A stretch of DNA of 8,330 nt from JAGLYP01 sp034659435 (GTDB lineage Bacteria; Patescibacteriota; Patescibacteriia; Patescibacteriales; UBA12075): assembly GCA_034659435.1 (NCBI GenBank), contig JAYEHJ010000090.1:1-8330 (forward strand). The letters are read 5' to 3'. Position 1 is the first letter of the stretch. Each line of letters opens with the position of its first letter. The notes beneath the pieces are model-generated. The model was not told the origin of the DNA. It saw nothing but the letters and a program-made list of their open reading frames with translations, and did no database searches. This document shows positions 1 through 7,315 of this stretch, piece after piece. Both the position numbers and the translations under genes were made by a program.

Positions 1-44
1 TTAATATTTTTTTCATACGCTTAGAAGTTGTTGTTAAAATATTA

Positions 45-230
45 TTATTTTTTTATTACTCTGTTTATTATTTTTATCCGCGAACTCTTTTTTTCTATAT
101 TAATTATTCTCTGTATTGAATTTTTCAAATCTGAAACACTTTCTCTGGGAAATAGTAAAAAATTTCCCATAACAGCGTATTCAGTAACTATTATATCCTC
201 CGTTTAATTTTCATGTGCAATATTAATCAT
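45..230 (-). pseudogene. Decayed small reading frame, unknown
   Basis: On the minus strand an ATG at 230 follows a good AGGAG ribosome binding site (spacing about 7 nt). The frame reads MINIAHEN and then meets TAA at 206-204. Beyond that stop the same frame stays open for about 50 codons, with segments such as VTEYAVMGNFLLFPRES and VSDLKNSIQRIINIEKK, until TAA at 47-45. A good start signal followed by an early stop and an open continuation suggests a short gene with a nonsense mutation, but the stretch is short enough to be chance. I do not recognise the family. A 7-bp hairpin (147-153 with 162-168) lies inside. The rest of 1-300 is AT-rich and shows nothing else. Confidence 0.2.
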
Positions 231-299
231 TAAATTTCTCCTTTGCTTTTCTTTTTGTAAACTGCCAGTTGATTCCTTTTTTTATTCTATTTCTGTTTT

Positions 300-471
300 G
301 GCTCCATTCGGCGACAGCCCCATATAACGGGATATTCAGGGTTGTATGGTTTTTCATAAAAATTCACTAAATTAAGCCTTACGGCACATTTTAAGTGCGT
401 TATCGGCGGTTATGGTTTCTTAAAAACTTATTTGATTGTATAATTACTGTATAACAATTAACTTTAAATAG
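300..471 (+). mobile_element. Probable left flank of the IS91-type element
   Basis: This stretch is less AT-rich than its surroundings and leads directly into the transposase fragment. It contains a short hairpin, GCAC (384-387) with GTGC (395-398) and a 7-nt loop, followed by CGTTATCGGCGGTTATGG. IS91-family elements carry subterminal hairpins rather than long terminal inverted repeats, so this is a plausible end or promoter region of the element. The exact boundary cannot be placed from this one copy. Confidence 0.35.
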
Positions 472-514
472 ATGCTTGAAGCAATTAAAGCTGGTGGTAA
501 CTATACAATCAAAC
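430..514. repeat. Inverted repeat flanking the transposase start
   Basis: The arms at 430-447 and 497-514 are 18 nt each with two mismatches; the core is TTGATTGTATA against TATACAATCAA. The loop holds the start codon at 472. The left arm also contains a TATAAT hexamer (439-444) that could be the -10 of the transposase promoter, with only a weak -35. In the mRNA such pairing could hide the start codon if transcription begins upstream, which would limit transposase translation from read-through transcripts. Confidence 0.4.
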
Positions 515-1077
515 AAATTCTCAAGGATAGCTGGAATGATTTTTATGATCTGAATAATGGCAATATTCGCGATGTTGTGTTTGAAAATATTGAAAAAGTT
601 ATGGCTTGCGGAGATAAAGATAAACTTGGCTATGGAATGTATGTATGCCCTTCTTGCGGAGATAAGCATTATGTCGCTCATACTTGCAAATCTCGTTTCT
701 GCAATTCTTGTGGGAAAATTATGACTGATAACTGGATTAATTGGGCGCAAGAAAATATGTTAAACTGTCCTTATCATCATATCATATTTAGTCCGCCTTC
801 TGAATTGTGGCTTTTTTTTGCGGCTAATCGCGATTGTCTGAACTTTTTGTTTAAAGCCACGTCTGATGCTATTATTCCATGGTGCAAGAAACAATGATTT
901 ACCCCAGGGATTGTATCCGTTATGCATACTTTCGGCTCCACTCTTGATTTTCATCCACATATTCATATACTGCTTACAGAGGGAGGCGTTAGCGAAAATG
1001 ATAACTTTGACTTTTTAATTTGGCAGGAATGCAATTTCTTTTCTGAGAAAGTGTTAAAAGAACGATTTAAAAATTAA
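472..1077 (+). pseudogene. IS91-family (Y2) transposase, interrupted and truncated
   Basis: The first 141 codons form the zinc-binding N-terminus of IS91-type transposases. They carry CPSCGDKHYVAHTCKSRFC, a paired Cys-x2-Cys arrangement with a central His-x-Cys, followed by PYHHIIFSPP. A TGA at 895-897 interrupts the frame, which continues without a shift through FTPGIVSVMHTFGS to HPHIHILLTEGG (HPHIH codons at 952-966), the histidine metal-binding motif of the HUH rolling-circle nuclease. It then stops at TAA 1075-1077. Intact family members are about 350-400 residues and carry their nucleophilic tyrosine(s) further downstream, so the C-terminal half is missing. The family usually has Gly where the TGA stands, so one GGA-to-TGA change explains the interruption. 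No Shine-Dalgarno precedes the ATG. The element should be inactive. Confidence 0.85.
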
Positions 1078-1217
1078 TGTACTCTAATACCTCTCTAATA
1101 TACCACTTCTAGGGGTAAAAGTCAAGGTCAAAATTGCAAAAAATTAAAAACTAGAATCAATAAGATATTATAAAAACAGTTCATAAAAAAGTGGAAAAAC
1201 AGTGCAAAAATATGGGC
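1078..1217. other. AT-rich junction between transposon remnant and dnaB
   Basis: No gene is visible here. The stretch begins abruptly where homology to the transposase family ends. It contains an 8-bp direct repeat CTCTAATA at 1082-1089 and 1093-1100 (period 11, about one helical turn). The stretch around 1113-1140 resembles, loosely, the sequence beside the second transposase near 8217-8250: both read GGGT, GTCAAG, AAATTG and AAAAAAT in order. It could be the end of another insertion element that cut off the IS91 copy. Confidence 0.3.
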
Positions 1218-1246
1218 TTGAAAAAAAAGATAGTCTCTTGTAGTAT
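1218..1246 (+). promoter_or_regulatory. Promoter of the dnaB operon
   Basis: TTGAAA (1218-1223) and TAGTAT (1241-1246) are separated by 17 nt, a housekeeping sigma-70 type promoter matching four or more bases in each hexamer. The expected transcription start, about 7 nt after the -10, falls at about 1253, the A of the dnaB ATG. An alternative -10, TATAAG (1244-1249), would start inside the gene. Confidence 0.5.
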
Positions 1247-1252
1247 AAGATT

Positions 1253-2629
1253 ATGCCAAATGATAATTTAATTGACAAAATACCGCCACAAAATCTGGAA
1301 GCTGAGCAATCTTTTTTAGGCGCGCTTTTAATTGATAAAGAAGCGATAATAAAAGTGGCTGACATGATTTCGGAAAAAGATTTTTATAAAAACGCCCACA
1401 CTATTATTTTTTCCGCTATTAAAGATTTATACGCTAGGCACGAGCCCATAGACATTATCAGCCTGACCAATAAACTGGAAGAAAAAAATGAATTGCAAAA
1501 TATCGGCGGACGGGCATATTTGGCGCATATAGCGAACGCAAGCGCCGCATCAAGCAATGTTGAAAACTATGCCTTGATAATCCAGCGCAAAGCGACACTG
1601 CGAAGACTGCTGCATTCCGCCGCTGAAATTACTGAATTGGGATATAAAGAAGATGAAGATATTGACGAACTGCTTGACGAAGCAGAGCAAAAACTTTTTG
1701 GCGTATCGCAAAAATATTTAAAAAATGCTTTCATGCCGATAGATAAATTATTAAATGACGCTTTTGAACGGATTGATGAACTGCATAAGTATGGCGACTC
1801 TTTAAGGGGGATACCTACAGGCTTTCCGGATCTTGACGGGCTTTTGTCAGGATTGCAAAAATCCGATTTAGTTATTGTTGCGGCGCGCCCCAGTGTCGGC
1901 AAAACAACTTTCGCTCTTGACATAGCGCGCCAAATTGCCGTTAGAAGCAAAACTCCGGTTGGAATATTTTCTTTGGAAATGAGCAAAGAACAGCTTGTTG
2001 ATCGCTTGCTTTGCGCCCAAGCCAATGTAAGCCTTTGGAAAATGCGCTCAGGCAAGCTGTCTGACAAAGACAACAATAATGATTTTTCCCGTATTGGAGA
2101 GGCTATGGGGCAGCTTTCAGAAGCGCCAATCTATATTGACGATTCGCCGAATTGTTCAATTATGGAAATACGAACCAAAGCCAGGCGCTTACAGATTGAA
2201 AAAAATTTAGGCGTGTTATTTATTGATTATTTGCAATTAATGGAAGGGCGCGGAAAATACGGCGATAACAGAGTTCAGGAAGTTGCCGAAATTACCCGCG
2301 GACTAAAGGGAATAGCCAGAGAGCTTAATATTCCGGTAATAGCGCTTTCCCAGCTTTCCCGCGCTGTTGAACAAATCAAACCTGCCGTCCCAAAACTTTC
2401 CCATCTTCGCGATTCAGGATCAATTGAACAAGATGCCGATATTGTTATGTTTATATACAGAAAAGCGGCAGACAGAAATTATGTTCGCGAGGAATTATCG
2501 CCTGAAGACAGGCATAAAGCCGAAATACACATTGCCAAGCATAGAAACGGCCCGACCGGAAAAAAAGATTTATATTTTGATGAAGATACAGTCAGCTTTA
2601 AAACCATTGATCAAACATACAGGGAATAA
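1253..2629 (+). CDS. dnaB: Replicative DNA helicase DnaB
   Basis: Hexameric 5'-3' helicase that unwinds DNA ahead of the replisome and recruits primase. The protein is 458 residues, the usual length. The N-terminal collar domain covers about residues 8-110 and opens with the family signature IPPQNLEAEQSFLGALLID. A linker helix region (about 130-175) leads to the RecA-like motor domain (about 180-455). The motor domain carries Walker A ARPSVGKT (211-218), SLEMSKEQL with the catalytic Glu at 242, Walker B VLFIDYLQL (Asp325), the sensor stretch ALSQLSRAVEQ (364-374) and KHRNGPTG (429-436) with the arginine-finger region. There is no intein. The ATG at 1253 is chosen because the family signature starts right after it. 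No Shine-Dalgarno precedes it, and the promoter lies immediately upstream. It is first in an operon with ybaB (31 bp downstream) and recR. Confidence 0.97.
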   Translation: MPNDNLIDKIPPQNLEAEQSFLGALLIDKEAIIKVADMISEKDFYKNAHTIIFSAIKDLYARHEPIDIISLTNKLEEKNELQNIGGRAYLAHIANASAASSNVENYALIIQRKATLRRLLHSAAEITELGYKEDEDIDELLDEAEQKLFGVSQKYLKNAFMPIDKLLNDAFERIDELHKYGDSLRGIPTGFPDLDGLLSGLQKSDLVIVAARPSVGKTTFALDIARQIAVRSKTPVGIFSLEMSKEQLVDRLLCAQANVSLWKMRSGKLSDKDNNNDFSRIGEAMGQLSEAPIYIDDSPNCSIMEIRTKARRLQIEKNLGVLFIDYLQLMEGRGKYGDNRVQEVAEITRGLKGIARELNIPVIALSQLSRAVEQIKPAVPKLSHLRDSGSIEQDADIVMFIYRKAADRNYVREELSPEDRHKAEIHIAKHRNGPTGKKDLYFDEDTVSFKTIDQTYRE

Positions 2630-2660
2630 TTTTAATAAATTTTTAAATAAACAAAAAATT

Positions 2661-2936
2661 ATGTTCAACAAATTAAAACAAGTTAAAGATTTAAGAAGCC
2701 AGGCAAAAACCATGCAAAACACGCTTGCCGATGAAGCTATCACTCTTGAAAAAAACGGAGTTAGTTTGGAGATGAATGGCAATATGGAAATTCAAAAAAT
2801 AAATATAAATAATGATTTATCCAAAGAAAAGCTGGAAGACATTTTAAAAAGCCTTTTTAATGACGCGGTTAAAAAAACTCAACGCGTAATGGCTAAAAAA
2901 ATGCAAGAAATGGGCGGCTTCCCCGGGCTTGGATAA
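2661..2936 (+). CDS. ybaB: YbaB/EbfC-family nucleoid-associated protein
   Basis: Small DNA-binding protein that forms dimers with a tweezer-like shape and coats or bends DNA. The 91-residue product begins MFNKLKQVKDLRSQAKTMQ, the family's helical N-terminus. A short beta region follows (VSLEMNGNMEIQKININND), then a second helix (EDILKSLFNDAVKKTQRVMAKKMQEM) and the typical glycine-rich end GGFPGLG. A longer frame opens upstream at 2367, inside dnaB, but the family start is clearly the ATG at 2661. No Shine-Dalgarno is present. The gene lies 31 bp after dnaB and 8 bp before recR. YbaB next to recR is a very common pairing, usually with dnaX upstream; here dnaB holds that position. Confidence 0.93.
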   Translation: MFNKLKQVKDLRSQAKTMQNTLADEAITLEKNGVSLEMNGNMEIQKININNDLSKEKLEDILKSLFNDAVKKTQRVMAKKMQEMGGFPGLG

Positions 2937-2944
2937 TTAGACAC

Positions 2945-3541
2945 ATGCCTTATCCAAAATCAATTGAAAATTTAATAATTTTTTTTTCCAAACTGCCAAG
3001 TGTCGGACCGAAAACAGCGGAAAGATATGTTTTTTTTCTTTTAAAACAAAATCCGGAATACTTGCAAAGCCTTGCACAGTCAATCGCGGAATTAAAAGAA
3101 AAAACTACTGTTTGCTCATCATGTTTCGCAATTTCCGATAACTCGCCTTGCAGTATATGCTCTGATTCAAAAAGGAATTCGGACATTATTTGCGTTGCCG
3201 CAAACACAAAAGATATGCTGGCAGTTGAAAACGCGAAAGAATATAACGGCAAATATCATATTTTAGGCGGTGTAATCAATACAATTGAAGGAACAAAACC
3301 TGAAAGCCTTAAAATAAACGAATTAATAGAAAAGGTTAAAAAAAATAATATTAAAGAAATTATTTTTGCGCTAAGCTCAAATATTGAGGGCGAAACAACC
3401 GCCCTATATTTAAAAAAAATACTATCCCCTTTTAAACTAAAAATAACCCGCATTGCCCGCGGTCTTCCAAGCGGAGCCGAATTGGAATACGCCGATGAAA
3501 TAACTTTAGCCAGCGCGCTTAAATTTAGAAATGAAATTTAA
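2945..3541 (+). CDS. recR: Recombination mediator RecR
   Basis: RecR works with RecO (and RecF) to load RecA on single-stranded gaps. The 198-residue protein has the full family order. The helix-hairpin-helix LPSVGPKTAERYVFFLL is at 17-33. A four-cysteine zinc finger follows: Cys57-x2-Cys60-x8-Cys69-x2-Cys72. The Toprim domain runs from about 81 to 175, and the C-terminal RGLPSGAELEYADEITLASAL closes the protein. In the first Toprim strand, where most RecR proteins read CVVExxxD, this one reads CVAANTKD, so the conserved acidic residue is Ala86 while Asp90 is kept. RecR is not an enzyme, so this need not destroy function, but that face is implicated in partner binding. It is last in the dnaB-ybaB-recR operon and has no Shine-Dalgarno. 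Confidence 0.96.
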   Translation: MPYPKSIENLIIFFSKLPSVGPKTAERYVFFLLKQNPEYLQSLAQSIAELKEKTTVCSSCFAISDNSPCSICSDSKRNSDIICVAANTKDMLAVENAKEYNGKYHILGGVINTIEGTKPESLKINELIEKVKKNNIKEIIFALSSNIEGETTALYLKKILSPFKLKITRIARGLPSGAELEYADEITLASALKFRNEI

Positions 3542-3566
3542 ACTAATTTTTAAAACTTCATTTTTT
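3531..3566 (+). terminator. Weak intrinsic terminator after recR
   Basis: The last codons of recR start an AT-rich hairpin: ATGAA (3531-3535) pairs with TTCAT (3557-3561), extended by TTT/AAA and AA/TT with a mismatch and a bulge. Six T residues follow at 3561-3566. The low GC makes it weak. It sits exactly between two convergent operons whose stop codons are 16 bp apart, so it may act in both directions. Confidence 0.35.
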
Positions 3567-4820
3567 CTTTCTAAAAAACTGCGCCGCCAATATAATTAAT
3601 ATTATTGAGGCTGACACAAGCGAAATAGACATTAAGTTTTTGATTTTTTCGCTTTTTGGATTTATTTGTTGTTTTACAGATGCTTTAAAAAAGGAATTAT
3701 TTTTTTCATTTGACAAACCTGCCTGCTTAACACTATTCAAATCCAAATAATGAAAATATTTGTTCAAATCATAAACTGGCCAACGCGCGTTTTTGTTGCC
3801 ATAATAAACTTTATACTCGCCGCCAGTTTCTGCATTAAATACTATCTCACGATAAATTGAATATACTGTAATCTTATTTACATCAAGCGGAACGTTGTCA
3901 TAATTATAGATAACCAATTTAATATAGCGTTCGTTAATTTCCGAAAAATCTAAAATTAAATTTTCACCGTTAAACTTGGCTGTATTATATCTGAATATAT
4001 ATCCGCTGGAGACTTTGCGCCAATCTTTATTGTTAAAACTAGCTAAAATTGCTAATGAACGATTAAAATTTTTATCACTAACACCGACTGTGATTTTACT
4101 ATGCGGAATACCTCCTTGTCCTAAATCAATTACAAATTCAGTATTATCACCTACTGTTTTTTTATTAAACGTGGCTTCCCGTCTAAGTTCTTTGACGTCT
4201 TCTTTTTTTATCATTTTACCTGTTATACTATCTATTTTAACAGGTCCTCCCGTATTATCATCAATTTCTATTTTTAAATAACGGTAAATACTTTCCGGAA
4301 AATCAAAGGTTGTCCGTTTTGAAAACATATTGCCTTTGCGATCCGTGTAATCATAAATATAGATATTATCAGCCAGCACGCGCCAGCTACCGATTGAATC
4401 AGAGCCATACACGCGCGCGCTTGTTTGAAAATTTTCCGAATCCGTCTTTATCTCTAAAAAATTTATTCCCTGATTATTCGCTCCAAAATCCAAAACGACT
4501 GATGAATTTTTTCCGGGCGCATACGATTTATTTAACATTTTCGGGGAAAATATCTGCGTTTCAGACTTACCGCGGCTCTTTAAAAGCTTATATGGCACCT
4601 CTTTGTTTTTATCATTAATGACGCGCAAATCCCGCAAATCTTTTTGCGTATTTTTAAAAATTTCATCATCAATGGAAAAGCTGTTTAAGCCTGTTTTAAT
4701 ATTTTCAATATTTTTATAAAACGGCCATTTTTCCAAACTAAAATCCGCCGCGCAAACAAGCGGAATAATAAATAAAAATAGTAAAATAAATAACTTTTTC
4801 ATAAAAAAACATTTAATCAT
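3558..4820 (-). CDS. DUF3999-family secreted, membrane-anchored protein
   Basis: From the ATG at 4820 the product is 420 residues. A signal peptide covers residues 1-24 (MIKCFFMKK, then LFILLFLFIIPLV, cleavage after VCA). A large extracytoplasmic part follows, then one C-terminal membrane helix (about 396-413) and a KKK tail facing the cytoplasm. It contains two similar beta-rich units, about 108-200 and 229-320. Each starts with V-[LI]-D-[FL]-G and ends with RY-[LI]-K-[IL], as in galactose-binding-like (discoidin) folds. After them comes YKVYYGNKNARWPVYDL, a pattern I associate with DUF3999. The start at 4820 has AAGGA 8 nt upstream and overlaps the DUF2339 stop as ATGATTAA, so translation is probably coupled. 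An ATG at 4802 also gives a signal peptide and is the alternative; a frame reaching to 4874 is not needed. The stop codon is TGA. Function is unknown; surface ligand binding is a guess. Confidence 0.8.
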   Translation of the reverse strand: MIKCFFMKKLFILLFLFIIPLVCAADFSLEKWPFYKNIENIKTGLNSFSIDDEIFKNTQKDLRDLRVINDKNKEVPYKLLKSRGKSETQIFSPKMLNKSYAPGKNSSVVLDFGANNQGINFLEIKTDSENFQTSARVYGSDSIGSWRVLADNIYIYDYTDRKGNMFSKRTTFDFPESIYRYLKIEIDDNTGGPVKIDSITGKMIKKEDVKELRREATFNKKTVGDNTEFVIDLGQGGIPHSKITVGVSDKNFNRSLAILASFNNKDWRKVSSGYIFRYNTAKFNGENLILDFSEINERYIKLVIYNYDNVPLDVNKITVYSIYREIVFNAETGGEYKVYYGNKNARWPVYDLNKYFHYLDLNSVKQAGLSNEKNNSFFKASVKQQINPKSEKIKNLMSISLVSASIILIILAAQFFRKKK

Positions 4821-7284
4821 TAATAATATCCTTAAAAACATGCTTGTATTTTTGATATAAAAATGAAATTCCAAGCAAAACCATGCCCAAGCTGATTGAC
4901 GCGATTATGCGATATAGCTGTCCAAGGCTCCACAGGTCATAAAAGAAAAGTTTTAATATCGCAACAGACAAAAGCGACATTCCGCCGATGCGCGCCCAGC
5001 CGCAGCGTTTCCAAAATCCTAAAATAATCAACAATATCGCGTAAACAAGCCAAAACAAAGATATTGAAACGCTAGCCTTGTTTTCCGCGCGGTTGATTTT
5101 TGCATCCAATTCCCGGCATTTAATTTTATCATACGCGCTATTTGTTGGCTTTGTATAACGTTGCATTGCGCAAACTTTATTTCTTTCCGTTTTTAATTCA
5201 AGAACTTTATCATTATAATGCAGCCACAATTCCCTGCTGCCGGCAAAAATCGTTAAAATATTCGCTGTTATTAAAAATAAAATAACAGTTTTTTTAATGT
5301 TTAAAAATTTATTGTCATTACCGGAATTTTTTAAATATTCATACAACAAGCCGGCTCCCAAATATAAGGCTGATATGATTTCAAGCGCCAATATTTGGCG
5401 GCAAACTGTTTTATAATTCCACAAATCATGCGCGAAAAATCTGGCAGCAACTAAAAAATTAAAAACGGCTCCCAAGCTAAGCAAATAGCCGCGTTTTTTT
5501 AGTGTTCCGATTACCATTAAAACAAGACCGTAAATTGAGCAAAAAATTGAAATCATTGTCCACTTGCCTTCTCTAACGGTATTTACAAAAACGCCATCAA
5601 TTCTTTTTAAATATTCATTTGAATTTTGATATTCTTTTTTAATCTCTTGATTATATTCTTGTATTCTATTTATTTCTTTATCAATAATATTTTCTCTGTA
5701 AGTATGAATATCTCGGCTTACCGCAAAAATAGTACATAAACTCGCTAAAACAATAAAAAGCTTTGCTATTTCGCGACGTTTGAAAATTCCGCTTTCAGAT
5801 TTTACGCTCCTTTTGGAAATATAGGATCCGACATAAAAAGAAACAATTAAAAATACCGCTGACAATGCTGCTTTATTTAAAAATAATAAATCGCTGATAG
5901 CATAATCCGTATAATCAAATACAAAAAATCTAATAAGCGCCAAGCCGTAAACAATAAAGGCAAATGTTTTTATTATATCGCCTTGCATGGTTCCTGAACG
6001 TCCTCCTATATAAAATAACAGCGCGGCTTCAATTGCCCAGCAAATTGTAATTACAAAAAAATCAAATTGCAACGGAGCCGCTATTGTAATAAAACTAATT
6101 GATAAAAAGGCTAAAAAATTATATAAATTTTCATCTTTCGGCGTAAAACTTTTAACCAAATGCGCCCACAAAAAATAATAAATTGCTAAAATCATCACGA
6201 AAAATCCTAGCAAATAATCATAATCTTTTTCTAACAATCCGTAAGAAACCAAAAAATAAACAATTCCCGACACAAGCGTAATAATTTGCTCAATTCCGCT
6301 TGATTTTTCGCGTGTTGCTAAATTATAAATTAAAGCGGAGATAGAGTAAATTATAAAAAATATGCTTAAAAAACTAAATGTGGCAAACAGCTGATCTGAA
6401 GTATAATATTCTCCATGCCAAGCCATAAATGTAAAAATAGTTCCGACAAATCCAATCAAATGCAGCCAATGCCATTTTTTAAAATAAGACACGGCTAATA
6501 TGGATAAATCTAATAATATTATATAAGAGAATAAAGCGAATTGCTGATTCTCTCCACTGGAAACCAAAAACGGTGTTGCAAAACCGCCTAAAACCGCGGT
6601 AATTATTAACGGAGGAGCATTATAACGCACGCTTAACGCGACTCCGATTATGGTAACCATAACCATGAATAAAAAAGCGGCTCCATAGCCGATTAAATCA
6701 TAAAAATTCAAAGCCGCGAAAACCGACATATACAGCGCTACAATTCCGCCACCGCTTAAAATTTGCCCATATAAATTATATTTGCGGATTGTTTTCTCGC
6801 CTAATCCCAAAAGAGCTAAACCTGATAAAATTCCAATTACCACGCGCGCCGTAGGCCCAATCCAATCATTATCAAAAGTATATTTTAGAAAAAAAGAAAT
6901 ACCCAAAACCAAAACTATAATTCCGATTTTCAAAAACCATTTTGATCCGATTCTTTCTTCCAAAGATTGGGAAGAATGCTTTTTTGACTCTTGTTTTTTA
7001 GCATATTCATCAACTTCTGCTTTAACATTATGCTTATCCGCGGATAAAACATTTTCAACTTTATCAACCAAGCTGTTTAACGTCTTGTCGCTACTTTTTT
7101 CAAAAACGTTTGGCAATGGCGGCGGAGACGGCGGAGCAAGACCTGCTTTATTGTCTTGCTTAAAAAATTCATTTTCTAACTTGTTTATTTTTTTATTTTG
7201 CTCGCTTAAACGAAAATTCAAATTCGCGATTGAATCTTTTAATTCATTTATCGCGCGCAAAATATCAGCTTGATTATGTGGCAT
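4813..7284 (-). CDS. DUF2339-family polytopic membrane protein
   Basis: An 823-residue integral membrane protein. Residues 1-45 form a coiled coil. A proline-rich stretch, LAPPSPPPLPNV (49-60), and a charged linker lead to the family hallmark RIGSKWFLKIGIIVLVLG (111-128). Roughly twenty membrane helices follow. The C-terminal half contains three related units of about 163-residue period, aligned on RFFVFDY (452-458), RFFAHDLW (615-622) and KLFFYDLW (778-785). The second and third units also share TIFAVSRDI and TIFAGSREL and carry hydrophilic, coiled-coil-like loops (about 528-570 and 690-735). The family's biochemical role is not established; the gene commonly neighbours DUF3999, as here. The ATG at 7284 gives the natural amphipathic start and lies about 30 bp from a promoter. 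No Shine-Dalgarno is visible. Likely a scaffold or transporter-like envelope component, but this is inference. Confidence 0.85.
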   Translation of the reverse strand: MPHNQADILRAINELKDSIANLNFRLSEQNKKINKLENEFFKQDNKAGLAPPSPPPLPNVFEKSSDKTLNSLVDKVENVLSADKHNVKAEVDEYAKKQESKKHSSQSLEERIGSKWFLKIGIIVLVLGISFFLKYTFDNDWIGPTARVVIGILSGLALLGLGEKTIRKYNLYGQILSGGGIVALYMSVFAALNFYDLIGYGAAFLFMVMVTIIGVALSVRYNAPPLIITAVLGGFATPFLVSSGENQQFALFSYIILLDLSILAVSYFKKWHWLHLIGFVGTIFTFMAWHGEYYTSDQLFATFSFLSIFFIIYSISALIYNLATREKSSGIEQIITLVSGIVYFLVSYGLLEKDYDYLLGFFVMILAIYYFLWAHLVKSFTPKDENLYNFLAFLSISFITIAAPLQFDFFVITICWAIEAALLFYIGGRSGTMQGDIIKTFAFIVYGLALIRFFVFDYTDYAISDLLFLNKAALSAVFLIVSFYVGSYISKRSVKSESGIFKRREIAKLFIVLASLCTIFAVSRDIHTYRENIIDKEINRIQEYNQEIKKEYQNSNEYLKRIDGVFVNTVREGKWTMISIFCSIYGLVLMVIGTLKKRGYLLSLGAVFNFLVAARFFAHDLWNYKTVCRQILALEIISALYLGAGLLYEYLKNSGNDNKFLNIKKTVILFLITANILTIFAGSRELWLHYNDKVLELKTERNKVCAMQRYTKPTNSAYDKIKCRELDAKINRAENKASVSISLFWLVYAILLIILGFWKRCGWARIGGMSLLSVAILKLFFYDLWSLGQLYRIIASISLGMVLLGISFLYQKYKHVFKDIIND

Positions 7285-7315
7285 ACTAAAAAATTATTTA
7301 TAAATTAATAATTTT

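Noticed and set aside
147..168. Terminator hairpin GGGAAAT/ATTTCCC
   Set aside because: The stem is perfect but no T run follows in either direction and no gene ends there.
1567..2076. Antisense gene within dnaB
   Set aside because: The reading frame is Ser/Leu-rich low-complexity sequence without family resemblance, as expected of a shadow frame opposite a conserved gene.
2367..2660. Longer N-terminus for the YbaB gene
   Set aside because: The open frame upstream lies inside dnaB in another frame and its translation has no family resemblance; the YbaB signature starts at 2661.
472..4820. Whole genome using TGA as glycine (code 25)
   Set aside because: The only in-frame TGA is in a transposon fragment. 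dnaB, ybaB, recR and the 823-codon membrane gene use only GGN glycine codons and end in TAA, and the DUF3999 gene ends sensibly at TGA. Reading through that TGA would add only five residues.
4821..4874. Longer N-terminus for the DUF3999 protein
   Set aside because: It would place extra residues in front of the signal peptide and overlap DUF2339 by about 60 bp without a ribosome binding site.
6782..7273. Plus-strand gene opposite the start of DUF2339
   Set aside because: It mirrors the membrane-protein codons, has no recognisable domain and no promoter or ribosome binding site.
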